Made by a program: the position numbers and the translations under genes
Notes under the pieces: model-generated
What the model saw: only the letters and a program-made list of their open reading frames with translations
Databases searched by the model: none
What the model was told of the DNA's origin: nothing
Source of the DNA: Siphonodentalium dalli
Lineage: Eukaryota > Mollusca > Scaphopoda > Gadilida > Siphonodentaliidae
Assembly: GCA_032622095.1 (NCBI GenBank)
Contig: CP136066.1
Coordinates: forward strand, 188,144,716-188,208,715
DNA: 64,000 bases
Direction of reading: 5' to 3'
Part shown: positions 10,972 through 22,623 of the stretch, piece after piece
How positions within the stretch are numbered: the first letter of the stretch is position 1
Layout: every line of letters starts with the position of its first letter

Positions 10972-11095
10972 AGGTACTCAATCCGATCAGATGCTCCTAA
11001 ATTACTATTTATTTGGCTTCGGTGGTAAAAAATATTTGATTCAAGTCGAGGAACCCACCCATCAAATCTCAGAGTGATCAGATATCGATTTTTAT
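10972..11095 (+). mobile_element. TTAA element (AGGTACTC family), left-end fragment
   Basis: Begins AGGTACTCAATCCGATCAGA directly after TTAA (10968-10971) and follows the left part of the complete element at 39253-39690 up to the words GTGATCAG and ATCGATTTTT, then changes into another repeat. Confidence 0.7.
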
Positions 11096-11560
11096 GTTTA
11101 CCCATACCATAGTATGGTAAACATAGTGTCGTTGCCCGGATTGACCACTCGTCGTCCGTCTGTCTGTCCGTAGACACTTTACGAGTAATGCGATAACTCA
11201 AACATTTTTTATCCGATCGAAACCAAATTTTGTATATGGGTTTGATCCGATTAATTTTAAAGGAGTTATGAACCTTTTTCGATTTAAAAAAAAAATTACT
11301 TTTAACTTTTATAATAATAATAAAAAAAATGTCATTGACATTGTCATTTGTTTTCATTTAGATATTGATGGTTATGATAAAAGTTGATAAAAAGATTTCC
11401 AATGTGGACCTTTAATTTTTTTAAATAATTAAAAAGTTTTTAAGTTAAAAAAAATTGAAAAACTAACACCATTATAACTCTGCCAAGGGTACCCCGAATC
11501 ACCACACCAAATTTGATTAAATCGGTCCAAAATCTTGTGTTATGTACTGGTAAATCTGTT
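11096..11560 (+). repeat. Dispersed GTCCGTC repeat R3, copy 1
   Basis: TACCATAGTATGGTA…GACCACTCGTCGTCCGTCTG… then AACTCAAACAT and AAATTTTGTATATG. The reverse complement of 36735-37265 carries the same series. A noncoding dispersed repeat of unknown class. Confidence 0.65.
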
Positions 11561-14360
11561 TGGAGCAACATTAAATCTAATTCACCAATTGCCTTTGGAC
11601 TACTTAGCTATTGATAAGGCTATATTATTTTCTGATGTCTCTTATGCCAATTAAATGTGAAAATAATCTGATAAAGAAGGCTATGGTATCTAATTTAAAA
11701 TAAAGATTCAACAATAAACATCACATGCTATTAACAGTAGACATCTCTAGGGTTGCCACGACTATGAGTTTTCATAATCGACTAATCGACCGCTATAGTC
11801 GACGGTTAGTCGATTAATCGTTTATATATGTGGCCTATATTGCACCCAGGTAAAGACGTGATCAAATCGAAATTACAATGACTACAATACATCCAGTCTG
11901 AACACAGTTATAAACTGTCAATCAGCAGGCTTGTCATTCTGAGGCACCCACCCGTCATCGGCCACCTAAACTCAAATTTACGCAGCAGGTAAACGCCCTC
12001 CTCATCGCTATTCCCGCAGACGAGAATTGTTTTTAAAATCTGTCCAGTTAATCAATGTTACCCGTGAACAGGTATCGTGGTCACGGCGCCAAAACATGAA
12101 AGCATGCAGAATTGTCGCATACTTATTGAAAACGGACTATAGTTATGTTTGCAGAAAATCCCATTGTGTACCGATTGCGTCACCTGACACATTATTTTAG
12201 TCCTGTTATTCAAAGTGCATGCAACGCATTTTGCAGCGTGGTGAGGGGGTATATACGTTACCAAGTTGGAGAATGTAATGTATATAGCACTAATTAGTGA
12301 TGACACCAACTTGTTATTAACTGTCTAGTAATACCGAACATTCCATGTCCCGGCGAACTTTGTGACTTTGTCAATTATTATCAATAATGGTGAACGTTTT
12401 ACAGTATGAAATTTGAAAAAAAAATAAAAAATTAGATGAGTCCCATGCACGTCGTCCATTTTGGATATGTTGATCGCTAATTACAGATCCATAGGAAGAT
12501 AGGTTTACATTTAAACATAATATATAAACAATGGCAAGTCTGTAACACGACATCAAAGGCACACCGAACCCTTTGAAGATGACCGCCAAACGTTGGCTGT
12601 GTTATCAAAGGAAGCCGCATCAGAAGTGGTGACAGTGCATGGGCTACAGGCTGTCGGGTGGTAAATTGTGCTACATACACTGTTAACTTTTACTTCTAGG
12701 CATGGTATTTGCGCATAGTACTGCTTAAATACACAACCATACCCATACCATACCATATTGGTTTAATAGAGGTCAGTGTTCAACATAATCAATTCCTGTG
12801 ATATTTTGACAGCTCTGCTATATAATTGATATTAATGTGTCAGTGGTGAGGTTGCTTATCTGTATACTAGGACACATTATTATTGTAAACTTAAATTGGA
12901 CTCTCTTAACCCAAGTATTCCATGTCCAGGTCACACCTACACATTTAACCCATGGGCTTGCTGGTTGTGGCGGTTTAGCATTACAGATCCTGTACCGTTG
13001 CATTCTCTTATATAAATGCCAGTGACCCATAAATTCCAATAATTTGTGTTATGTACATTTGTCTATAATAGTACATAATAGTATACTCTATAATTCAACA
13101 CCAAAACTCTCATTTATCCGATCATATTAAATTTTTATCGCCAAGGGATGGGTTAACATCTGCCGATCGTGATCGGCCTCTCGTTTATTTCAATAAAGAA
13201 ATAAAATAAAACTGATGTTTTTTTCTGAAATAACTTCCAAGCCCCTACAGTATGACCGACTGACCGTATGAGAGATAAAATGAATACATCTATTTAATTC
13301 AATACAATTGGCTATAACATTGCCTGTGTAGTGTGTATTAACTGGATGATATGACACTAGTAGGTGGTTTTGGCATTTAGCCCTTATAGGGATGTTCTGA
13401 CAGATAATTTCAACAAAAATCCTTAATATGTCAGTTTGTTGAATACATATTTGAGCATCCATCCAAAATGGAGAATGGGAAATCCAATAGTAATTTTCTC
13501 TGTCTGCTGTTTGCTTCTAATACTTTCTTCCAAGAGATGAATATAATATTCAATGTGATACTTTTAAAACCAGATGGGGAATGAAACATGAATCTCATTC
13601 AAGGCTAATGCAATGGGCATGAATTTAATAAACTCTGGATTTGCTGAAATTTCACTTCACATGTCACATTTATCAGTATCACTGTGCTTTTAAATAATAT
13701 AATTGATAAGTAGACCATGCTGTGACTAATTTATTCTCAATGGACAAGTTGTTGTACTTTAAATTTTATTTGTTCTGTCTGTGCACTGCTTGATCTTGGT
13801 TGGAATGTTGTGACTTGTGTGCCATACATCATACATTCATGGTCGGCCATAAAAAGATTTCCCCAGCCTAAATATAGACAGAACCAGTATGACATCACAA
13901 TTAAAATTTTACTCAATACCATTGACACAATGATGCCGACAGTTGTGGTGTTTTGAGTCACATACTGATTTGATTTATTATTGTTTATCACAAACACATA
14001 CCGTTAACATTATAAGTTTATAAATTCAAGAAATAAAGAAGATTAATATGTTGACCTTCCTAACAATGCTTTATTTGTGATGATGCATCGACATTCATAA
14101 ACATATTGGGAACCTGATAGGTTCAGTGAACCGTTTGGTAAAACATTTGAAACCATGCAGGGTGTCATCACAAATACGTGTAATATATGCCACACTTGAA
14201 AGAAATTGATGCTTGTAGTTGTGGGACACATTGTTATGCAAATTTTCTATTCGAGATATCTCAGATTTAGGTGATACAAGTAGTATTTATTGGCTTTCAA
14301 TGTCCCTTCTCAGTTCTCGCCTGTACTCCAAGATTTCATTTTGAGGTGACGTCACCAACT
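11561..14360. other. Intron 2, largely unassigned
   Basis: No exon of the surrounding gene is visible. At 11748-11826 there is TAGGGTTGCCACGACT and a GACTAATCGACC…GGTTAGTCGATTAATCG inverted pair resembling the repeat at 2173. Near 12998 a fragment GCATTCTCTTATATAAATG resembles one hairpin arm of the TTAA double-hairpin family. Confidence 0.5.
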
Positions 14361-14472
14361 GGTCCCAGATGGTGAATTTGGTGATGCTAGCCTGCTGTGC
14401 GGGATAGTTTCACTAAATTCACCCTCTGGGGACCTCATTCTGCAAATGACAGGCACACTAAACTCAGGCTTG
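14361..14472. mobile_element. GAGGTCCCC MITE, single-hairpin fragment
   Basis: One hairpin (GGTCCCAGATGG…CCTCTGGGGACC) plus right end AAATGACAGGCACACTAAAC then TCAGGCTTG. It lies in intron 2, about 290 bp upstream of the exon 3 acceptor. Confidence 0.75.
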
Positions 14473-14757
14473 CCAGCATGTCATCCTAATGGAGCATGAG
14501 GACAGGAATATTTTCATAATATTGACGGGGACGTCTTATCTTTTGTTCACAAACCCAGACAGACCAAGAAATTTTCTGTGAATTGGGAAATTTAAAGCCA
14601 GAATATGGGGGGGGGGGGGGGATAGATCCTGACTATTAAATCACTATTTCCCATTGCCACTTGGAATGCAGCCAATCTCTGTCGTTTCCTGCAGGCATCT
14701 CTGTCGTTTCCTGAAAAATCCCTGAATTGATATTATACCCTATCTCTTGTCTTTCAG

Positions 14758-16523
14758 GTAGAGTGGAAATAAAACATGGTTACCCCATAGCAATGAGGAC
14801 AGCTATAAAGTTTCTGTATTCGGGAGTCGCTGACATATCTTTCGACACTGTTCAGGACCTTCTTGAGTGTGCTGAATACCTGCAGATTAATAATCTCAAG
14901 AGCTACTGTGCAGATTACATCAGTTGTGTCGATGTTAGCATCGATAACTGTATCAAGCTCTGTCTCCTCTGCAGCAAATATGACCTTGAAATTTATTCAC
15001 AGATTTTCAAATTTCTTTGCGGAAATTTGCCGGAGGTGCTAGATTCTGAAGAAATACTAAAATTGACGTTTGATTCTATCATCAACCTGGTTACTGACCC
15101 GACACTGATGTATGTGTCACAGCAGAAGTTCTTCGAGTTCATTACGCGATGGGTCGAGGACGACCCAGTAATAAGGGAGACATCTTTTGAAAATTTGTTC
15201 TGTGAATTGGATTTGTCGAAGGTTTCTCGACGTTATTTGGAAGAAACGATTGAGCAGCATCCTTTAGTTGTGAAGTTTGATGCGTGCAAAATTCATGTTC
15301 TGAACATTAAAATGAAATACATGACAGGTCTTCTTACTGAGGAACCTGACATGAAAGAAGCCATTCTAGTCGCAGGTGGTTCCTCTCAAGGATTTTCATT
15401 GGCTTCTTTCTTCATATCATTCGGTGATTCACAAATTAACTCCAAATTGGTGTATGCTTATATTCCATCAGAGTCCAGATGGACGAACTTCACAATTCTT
15501 CCAAGGTCGATGCAGAAACCAAAATTAGCATTTAATGACAACAACATTTTATATGTGATCGATATGGCAAACAGTGGGTCCACAGATACTAAACATCTCT
15601 ATCGATTCAACATGACGGAGAAGAAGTGGTCTGACTCAGTTCTCATGTTTCCAAATGAATATTCGAGCGTCGGTATCGATGGCATCTATTGTTGCCAGGG
15701 GAGACTATTCATAATAGCATCGGGCTTCCATCAGTCTACTGAGAATCAAGGATGGAAATCGTTCCTGTGTGAAGATATTGATAACGAACCAGTGCTTTCT
15801 GTGATAAAGACGCTTTTCCCGCGAAAAATTGAAACCAAGGTTCAGGCATGTGTTGACGGAAGCCATCTTTGTATTCTTGGAAATAATACATTGAAAACAA
15901 CAGGAAAAGGTCGGAAAGGTGCTAAAGTGAGGTGTTTCTTGTATAATGTGGATACTGGAACATTAATAGAGAAATCACAAGGAAGTCATTTCGACGAGAT
16001 ACTGTGCAGTTACAAGGGGACTGTGATATCAACGAGACTTGGAAAATACAATGCTAAATCATTCTCGATCGCGAATTTCCAGTGGAGGAACATCAGATCG
16101 AGTACGATTCCATGCCCAGCAGCGTTACCTGGAAGAACCGATTTCAGCTACTGCGTGCATGGAAATTCGTTCTATATGTTCGGCGGAAAATGTCCAGTAA
16201 AAAGACAACCAGTCGCTTCATCTTGCAAGTTTGATTTCGAAGCGATGAAGTGGACTAATATGGATGACATTCCTGTTGCTTTGATGAACTGTGGTGTTGT
16301 GTTTGCGAAGGTCCCGTCCGAGCAGGTGAGATGTCACATTGAATGTCCGCACTGCTCGATTCATCCACGTCAGCATGAAATTGACTTCTCAGTCGGCTAC
16401 ACAGACAATTATTCTGATGATATGTATTCCGAGGATGATTACGACGAGCCTTTTGAGGATTCAGATTACTTCTTCAATGGAGATGATGACTTTGATGATG
16501 ACGAATTTCCTTACCTATTTTGA
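14758..16523 (+). CDS. BTB-BACK-Kelch (KLHL-like) protein, coding exon 3 and stop
   Basis: Encodes residues 74-661. The acceptor is CTTGTCTTTCAG ending at 14757. Two bases complete codon 74 (Gly), after which R-V-E-I-K-H-G continues the BTB domain. Domains: end of BTB to about residue 130 (F-L-Y-S-G, L-L-x-x-A-x-Y-L-Q-I), BACK domain about 135-245 (D-N-C-I-K-L, F-x-x-F-I-T-R-W-V-x-D-D-P), and degenerate kelch repeats about 275-593 (A-I-L-V-A-G-G; Y-M-F-G-G; paired Y/W as in W-T-N-M-D-D-I-P). A Cys/His-rich stretch at about 599-613 has the pattern C-H-x2-C-x2-C-x2-H-x3-H. The last ~40 residues are strongly acidic (Asp/Glu runs). KLHL proteins of this layout are usually Cullin-3 E3 ligase adaptors (family knowledge), and that role is inferred here. 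Few canonical double-Gly kelch signatures remain, so the propeller is divergent. I cannot assign a particular orthologue. Confidence 0.92.
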
Positions 16524-16636
16524 TTTCGTTGATGATTAATGTCCTCACATATTTTGATTTTGATGATGATAAATGTCCTCACATATTTTGACTTGGAAGA
16601 TGACTATTATTTCCTTGCATATTTTGACTTTGATGA
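16480..16636 (+). repeat. ~34-bp minisatellite at the BTB-Kelch 3' end (left part)
   Basis: The final codons (Asp-rich run, then Phe-Pro-Tyr-Leu-Phe, stop) form the first unit of an array of ~34-36-bp units with the pattern CATATTTTGA plus TTTGATGATG plus TTTCCT/TGTCCT. About four units precede 16637. The array then resumes at 18811. The stop codon TGA is part of the recurring TTTTGA word. Confidence 0.85.
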
Positions 16637-17559
16637 GGCCTAAACAAATAATACCTTTGTTTCCGCTAACGAGCTAAAAAAAATTAGGGTAGGTAGGTAG
16701 GCTTAACTTCTTTTTGTTTTGTTAACTTTTTTTTCTTCAGTATCTTTAAAAATAACTGTATAATACTTGTCAATAACCCAAACTATGCACTTCTTAGCCC
16801 CAATCAGGTTAACCCAGATGACAGAGGAACTAGAAACTCCAATTCAATCTTACATATGCTTTAATATTTACATATATACTTGTCTATATACTAAGATAGT
16901 CTTTGATAATCCTAATATCTCCTATATGGTCTGGCGACAACTGGAGTCAGTCCAACACCACTGCACTGTTCACATATTGGAGTGACCGTCTTGTACCGAT
17001 CTCTTAAGGGTGGCTTCACAACACCACCTTCTCCGCATTCAGTGAAGGATCTAGGTATTTTTTGGGGACACCTGTTTTTGGGCAATGATATGCCGAAGGC
17101 ATAACCTGAAGGCCTGATCGGAGGAATGTTTGGGAAGGGTGACCCCCTGATGATGGTGGGGGTTCTTCCCCTGGAAAAATTTTTGAAAATCCATTGCATT
17201 TAGATCTAATCTTTGAGTCAGTATTTTGAATTTTACAGAGAGGTCAATTTTATCAAGTTTCTCAAGCATAACTTTGGAACTTTTTATATATGTATGGATT
17301 GGAAATGCTTATAAGTTATTGTCAGATATCTTTTGGTTCTATGGATTATGCTTATCTGAAGCCTTATCCTGCTTGAAATTAGACTTGCCATCATCACTCT
17401 AATTCATAAATAGGCTATTTTATAAAATTCAAGTGAGACACATACCGTACATAATATACTACATGTACATGTAATACAGAAATCCTACATGTACATGTAG
17501 TACAGAAACAATGTACATGTATTAAGATAGTAATGACTATATATGGTACTAATCTCTAT

Positions 17560-17817
17560 GTTAATTTTTCATTTGGTATTATGAGATCCCACTTGATAAC
17601 CAGGTTGATTTGATCAAATTGTTAATGTTCCTGTGATGCAATTGATTGAAATACTGAAGTCTGAACGCTGAATGATAACATACCGTACCTGAACCCAAAT
17701 TATTTGAAGTTCTCACAGATGAAAGCTAGATAAAGCCAAACATACTTTACAGTATGATTCCAACTGTTAAACTTAAATCTTTTTGTAAACTTAAATTTCT
17801 TATGTCAATATATATAA
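17560..17817 (+). repeat. Dispersed repeat R1, copy 2 (left part)
   Basis: Pairs with 7070-7334. The continuation is at 18601-18646, after the Helitron-like insertion. Confidence 0.75.
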
Positions 17818-17820
17818 ATA

Positions 17821-18600
17821 CTAGAAGGTGACCCGACTTCGTCCGGGCTTTGACCTTGAATTGACCATTTTGAAGGTCAAGGTCAGGTGGGGTCAAACAC
17901 CAACACCCCAAAAATGGTGGAAATCGGCCCAGCGGATACCGAGATACCCTATGCATCAAATTTCGTCTGTAAAAATCCGCCAGTTTAACCCGATTTGATT
18001 TCCACTCAAGTATAAAATAAACGCGCCTCATATACACACGCTCATTAATTATCAAGTTTCAACATAAAGATAAATTACCATCAGTGCCCGAGATATGGCC
18101 AAGACGTCTGAAACAGTCAAATGCATCGGCCGGTTAAGCGTTAACGTGATGTAACGTTATGACCTCTAACGACATCATAGAAGTTACGCATTGTGTTTAT
18201 CCTGATGGAAGATAGTACCACTTCTTCTTGATAATTGAGGCAGATAACTAAATGGATACATACGCATTAAATATCGTTGGAAAGAGGAAACACGAAAGAT
18301 TCTCACAGTGTCATTATTATGACTGGCATTTTATTATTCGAGCTGTTTCGAATCGATTTGTAAGCACCGAACTCAAATGAAAGTCCCGTAACACAGCGTA
18401 AAAACAGATTTGACCTCGGCACGTGAAAAGTTGACATCGGATCTGAAAATCAATAGGCCTATGCCACTTCCTGGCCGAAAATACCCCCACATACCAAGTT
18501 TCATCAAAATCGGATCGACCGTTTTCGAGTCCATCGCGATCACACACACACACAGACACACCACACACACACACACAGATGTTCCAAAATATATAATAGA
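17821..18600 (-). mobile_element. Helitron-like element, full-length copy (780 bp)
   Basis: Read on the minus strand it starts TCTATTATATATTTTGG after host A (complement of 18601) and ends CTAG before host T (complement of 17820), with the same subterminal hairpin as at 10.7 kb. The flanking R1 sequence joins without duplication, as expected for A^T insertion. It holds a CA/TG microsatellite near the 5' end and no Rep/helicase ORF. Confidence 0.85.
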
Positions 18601-18810
18601 TATAAATGTTTTGCATCTTGTTATGATATGAATTGGGACCTATAAAATAAAAAAAAAAAAAAAAAAAAAAATCAAATTTGTTTTTGTTTTTGTTTTTGTT
18701 TTTTGGTCCAATTTTTTTTTTTTTTGCAATGGCAATAAAAAAGTTTAGGGTCGGCGGTTTAAAATAGGGTCGTCGGGTTAGCGGAAACAAACGTATTTTT
18801 TGTTTAGGCC

Positions 18811-19012
18811 TGATGAAGAATTTCCTTACATAATTTGACTTCAAATGATAATAACGAAATTGCCTTGCATATTTTGAATTCGATGACAAATTTCCTCACA
18901 TTTTGACTTCAATTATGAGAAATTTCCTCCCATATTTTGACTTCTATGATGAAGATTTCCTTACATATTTTGCCTTTGATGATGGCGAATTTCTTTATAT
19001 ATTTTGAAATGT
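18811..19012 (+). repeat. ~34-bp minisatellite at the BTB-Kelch 3' end (right part)
   Basis: About six more units of the array that begins in the last coding exon (words ATTTCCTTACATA, TTTTGACTTC, GATGATGGCGAATTTC). This is the original 3' flank or 3'UTR of the gene, pushed away by the 2.17-kb insertion. Confidence 0.82.
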
Positions 19013-19107
19013 CTGTTATGAGTCATGACCACGGAGTTATGTGAAGATTATCTTTGTTATAATGTTAAACCAGAAAATCAGATACTTTAGTTGAGTCTTC
19101 TCTGATG

Positions 19108-19558
19108 AAGCCTTTAAATGTCTTGTCTGTAATTTGCAGAATGAGGTCCCCAGAGGGTGAATTTAGTGATGCTTACCCGCACAGTGGGCTAGCACCAATA
19201 AATTTGCCATCTGGGCCCATCTCGGGACCTCATTCTGCTTAGGTCTTACCTTCTGGGAAGTATCTAAGTCTCAAATTAACATTCTTTTAGTTGCTTTTTC
19301 CAATTCTGTTTAGTTTCTATATCCCCTAATTTGCAGAAGATAAAATGCATAATCGAAGTGACTAATGGATGAACATCACCAACTTCAACTGGGGAACTTC
19401 AATCTGATCTTAGGTCTCCCATAGCAGTTGAGGCCTCAGCAGAATGAGGTTCCCAAAGGGTGAATTTGGTGATGCTAGCCCACTGTGCGGGGTAGTGTCA
19501 CTAAGATCACCTTCTGGGGACCTCGTTCTTCAAATATCAGACACTATATCCAGGCTTG
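19108..19558. mobile_element. GAGGTCCCC double-hairpin MITE, long copy
   Basis: Left hairpin 19136-19239, right hairpin 19438-19535, with a ~200-bp spacer that includes GCATAATCGAAGTGACTAAT. Ends AAGCCTT…/…CAGGCTTG. Several indels in the left hairpin suggest an older copy. Confidence 0.85.
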
Positions 19559-20026
19559 TCTCTGTTCCATGGTTCTCACACCTCCTTTTTAGCTCAACTG
19601 TCATGTTTGAGGTATTGCCATTGGTTGGCGTTTGTCCATCAATAATTTCCTTGGGCGCAGCACCGTACAGGTCACATTACTTTTCTGATCATCACCAAAT
19701 TATTATTATTATATGGATCTTATGGGGTAACCCCTCGATGGAAACTATCAAATTATTTGAGAAATTTGTTGGAAAAACATGAGCGCCAGCAGCCATTTTG
19801 AATTTTGATCACATTTTAATCCATCAGTACACCCTGCAGCTAAGATCTTGCAAATATTCGATGTGTCGATTTGGTCTCGGTATTCTATTCGAATTCTGTT
19901 GAAAAATATTGGATCAAACTTCAAATATCCTGACGTAAACACTAGGCATTCGTAACAATTCGTTCTATTGCTATCAAAATTTATGTTGTTACCAATAATA
20001 AACGGAAACTGATTGTACACAATGCC
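19559..20026. other. Intergenic, no gene recognised
   Basis: Contains a fragment TTTTAGCTCAACTGTCATGT…GCCATTGGTTGGCG near 19587 similar to the start of repeat R3 at 36735. Otherwise nothing recognised. Confidence 0.5.
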
Positions 20027-20028
20027 TA

Positions 20029-20226
20029 CAGTAATGCCCTAAATAATCGACTCCTTAACCACAGCATAATTATGGGTAACTTTTCAGGATTTAGTCGGTG
20101 ATATGGCTTGTTGCCATTCATCGGAGAGCTTTCCAATGAATGACAACAAGCCATATTTACGACTAAATCCTGAAAAGTTACCCATAATTATGCTGTGGTT
20201 AAGGAGTATTATTTAGGCCATTACTG
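20029..20226. mobile_element. TA-palindrome MITE, copy 3
   Basis: CAGTAATGCCC … GCCATTACTG flanked by TA on both sides (20027-20028, 20227-20228). The arms have small indels relative to each other near the centre and at the outer end. Confidence 0.9.
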
Positions 20227-20228
20227 TA

Positions 20229-20867
20229 TGTGAATTTTATTTAAGTACCGGTTCTTGACTCGTCTAAAGTGAACAGACATATTCGTCTAAATCCAGGTGT
20301 CAAACTACGGACAGTCACTGCTATAGACTTCAGTGAACTGGAATAATAGCATTATTTAGCAGGTTCAGTCAGGCAGGCATTATTGCACAACAACATGTTC
20401 TCCATTGATTGATGTGGTCTTATTATTGGGAAGTTTGGAACATCGGCATGCCGCACGCGAAATGCATTAACTCATAAATTATTATACTTATAAAATGACA
20501 GCCATAGTGTGAGGGTATCCCACTCATTATTTTGCAAATTGTCGCTCTGAGAACCGTGACGGAGGAGGAGTTTTCCGAGCTCGTATTGTCAAAAATACAA
20601 TCCAACGTGCGTTGCAAATTTTACAGCATTTTGCTTAACTTAATGAGTTACAATACAATATAATTCATATGGAATCATTGTCAATCACACACTACCTGCT
20701 TAATTTTTACTTCCCCATGGTGCCCACACACCCATGTCACAATTATCTGCCTAACTGCTGGCCACAATAATTTACGTTTATCGGATATCAGGCAGCTTTA
20801 ATGACTAGCATTTCTGTTGGTAAAAATCCTGTTGTTGCTGGCTGTTGGGACAATTTTTATTGGAGTT
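20229..20867. other. Intergenic, no gene recognised
   Basis: AT-rich sequence with no ORF or repeat of note. Confidence 0.5.
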
Positions 20868-20970
20868 CCACATCTAGGGATCACGCACCATGTAGACAAT
20901 TTATATAGTGTGATACAGATTACATATATATGCGCCGAATGATCACCGTCACAGGTTTCGAACGAAGCAC
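20868..20970 (+). repeat. Inverted repeat R4, left copy
   Basis: About 100 bp (CATCTAGGGATCACGCACC … GGTTTCGAACGAAGCA) whose reverse complement lies at 21772-21879, inside the hAT-like element 21517-22470. It is probably a fragment of another copy of that element. Confidence 0.75.
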
Positions 20971-21186
20971 TGTTTTCAAGCAGTCGCTATTTACATTTGA
21001 TGCATGCAATCATTTGACAGTCGCCTGTGCAATAAAACCGAAAATATGATTAGTTATGAGTTTGTTATGATTGATCGTTGTTTATATGTTATTCAATTCT
21101 TGAATATTAATGCTATTCGATTTGACAACTACTCTTTGGGTCCCCCGCCACAATATTTAAGAACTGTCAACTTGTTGGAAATATAA

Positions 21187-21419
21187 CCCTTTGAGTGCCA
21201 GGTCAATTTTTGTATCAACCCATATACCCCGTGCCAATGCATTCTCTTATATATGCGAGTCGACCATAGGTCGCCTCGCATATATAAGAGAATGCATTGG
21301 CCTAACAATTATTTTTTTTTAACAATTTTTTAAAATTTTAATAATTTATTCTTATATTCTTTAACAGACTTATTTTGTAGGTTTAGGGCCGATGATATCG
21401 GCCCCTGGCACTCAAAGGT
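21187..21419. mobile_element. TTAA hairpin MITE, subfamily c (AGTGCCAGG ends)
   Basis: The ends CCCTTTGAGTGCCAGG and CCTGGCACTCAAAGG are followed by TTAA on the right (21420-21423). The left flank is ATAA. It contains one shared hairpin (CAATGCATTCTCTTATATATG … reverse complement) at 21235-21301. Confidence 0.82.
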
Positions 21420-21516
21420 TTAATATATTTTTATGGCATGTATTTAAGAATTTTATCATGCGATGCCTGCTGTTCAATAAAACTTTGGTTTGAGCAGGGT
21501 TGAGATGAGTTTTAGG

Positions 21517-22470
21517 TAGGGACCTGCGAATATTCGAGATTCGATTCGATGTCGATATCGGGCACCAGATTCGAGATCGACACTGAATCGGTCCACTGAT
21601 TCGGATATTTTTGAATCAGTGTTACTATGGTGTAGTCTCGTTATTTGCGTCTAGATAACACATGCCAAATGACCTGAAATCACAAAAATTGAAGCACAAG
21701 GTTGACAAGTTAGCCAACGTATGTAATGTAATGTATGCCGTTCAGAATAGACATGCATTATGCAAATAATGTGCTTCGTTCGAAACCTGTGACGGTGATC
21801 ATTCGGCGCATATATATGTAATCTGTATCACACTATATAAATTGTCTACATGGTGCGTGATCCCTAGATGCGGAACTCAATTGATTACCTTATGTTTAGA
21901 ACTTCAGATATCCAATTCAGATTATATGAATAAAATTCAATGTCAGTCGCAGTTATGCACGACAAAACATAGATTGGAATGAATATAAACCTTAGAATAA
22001 TCGGTCTATTACGTTCTAAAATTATGTCATTATGTGCGACCTGTTATCTGCGACACTGCTGGCAGAATTCCTAGAAATTTCCTGTTTTCAGTTTCCGTTT
22101 CCCTGGAAATCGAGCGTGTTACACCCCCCCACACCCCCCTTAAGTTTCGTACTGTCACTGCTGGTGTCATGTTCGCCATGACACATCTAGATAGAAATTC
22201 GATGCAACATATCCCAAACCCTGCATGAGAATGAGAGTGACTTGCTATGTCATGATTTTCCTAAAGAAAACAAGTTCCAATGGATGTTTAAGGAGATTAA
22301 CATTGTTATATAGTATCGAGTGAATTTTGCAGTTTTTCGTCATGAGACAACGAAATAAAGACTGGTAAACAATGTCAATAACTAGCTGATTCGATTCGAT
22401 GTTGATGTCAGAAAGGAGATTCGATATCGAGATTCGATTCGATGCAAAATCCCCGATTCGCAGATCCCTA
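21517..22470. mobile_element. hAT-like element, 954 bp, perfect 8-bp TSD
   Basis: Starts TAGGGACCTGCGAAT and ends ATTCGCAGATCCCTA, with AATCGAATC-rich subterminal repeats on both sides. The direct repeat GTTTTAGG flanks it exactly (21509-21516 and 22471-22478). An 8-bp duplication with TAGGGA-type ends fits hAT (inference). It contains the R4 right copy (21772-21879). No transposase ORF. Confidence 0.88.
21772..21879 (-). repeat. Inverted repeat R4, right copy
   Basis: Reverse complement of 20868-20970, located within the hAT-like element. Confidence 0.75.
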
Positions 22471-22623
22471 GTTTTAGGTCATAGATCCATAGCCGGCAAA
22501 TCGCAGCTGACCTGGTATCTCTAATGGCGGCAATGCTGTAGCCATTTCCAGTTGATTGCTCCATGCTTGAGTGGACTAGCCATTTGTTTTCATATGTCTG
22601 AATTCACTTCAGCTTATTACTAG

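Larger units (their letters stand above)
16637..18810. mobile_element. GGCCTAAAC-TIR element, 2.17 kb, with nested Helitron
   Basis: The left end GGCCTAAACAAATAATACC… and the right end are inverted copies over about 34 bp (two mismatches), finishing with TTTCCGCTAAC. TGATGA occurs directly outside both ends (16631-16636, 18811-18816), a possible 6-bp target duplication, although the host array is itself TGATGA-rich. The interior includes a part of repeat R1, the Helitron at 17821-18600, and poly-A with a TTTTTG run near 18650-18715. No transposase ORF. Confidence 0.8.

Noticed and set aside
14727-14757. ATG at 14727 as the start of the Kelch protein
   Set aside because: It lies in the intron upstream of the acceptor ending at 14757. 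Using it would omit most of the BTB domain, which the exons at 6303 and 10837 supply in phase.
18317-18889. 190-codon minus-strand ORF
   Set aside because: It runs through the Helitron-like element, a CA microsatellite and poly-A/T tracts; lysine and phenylalanine runs come from homopolymers.
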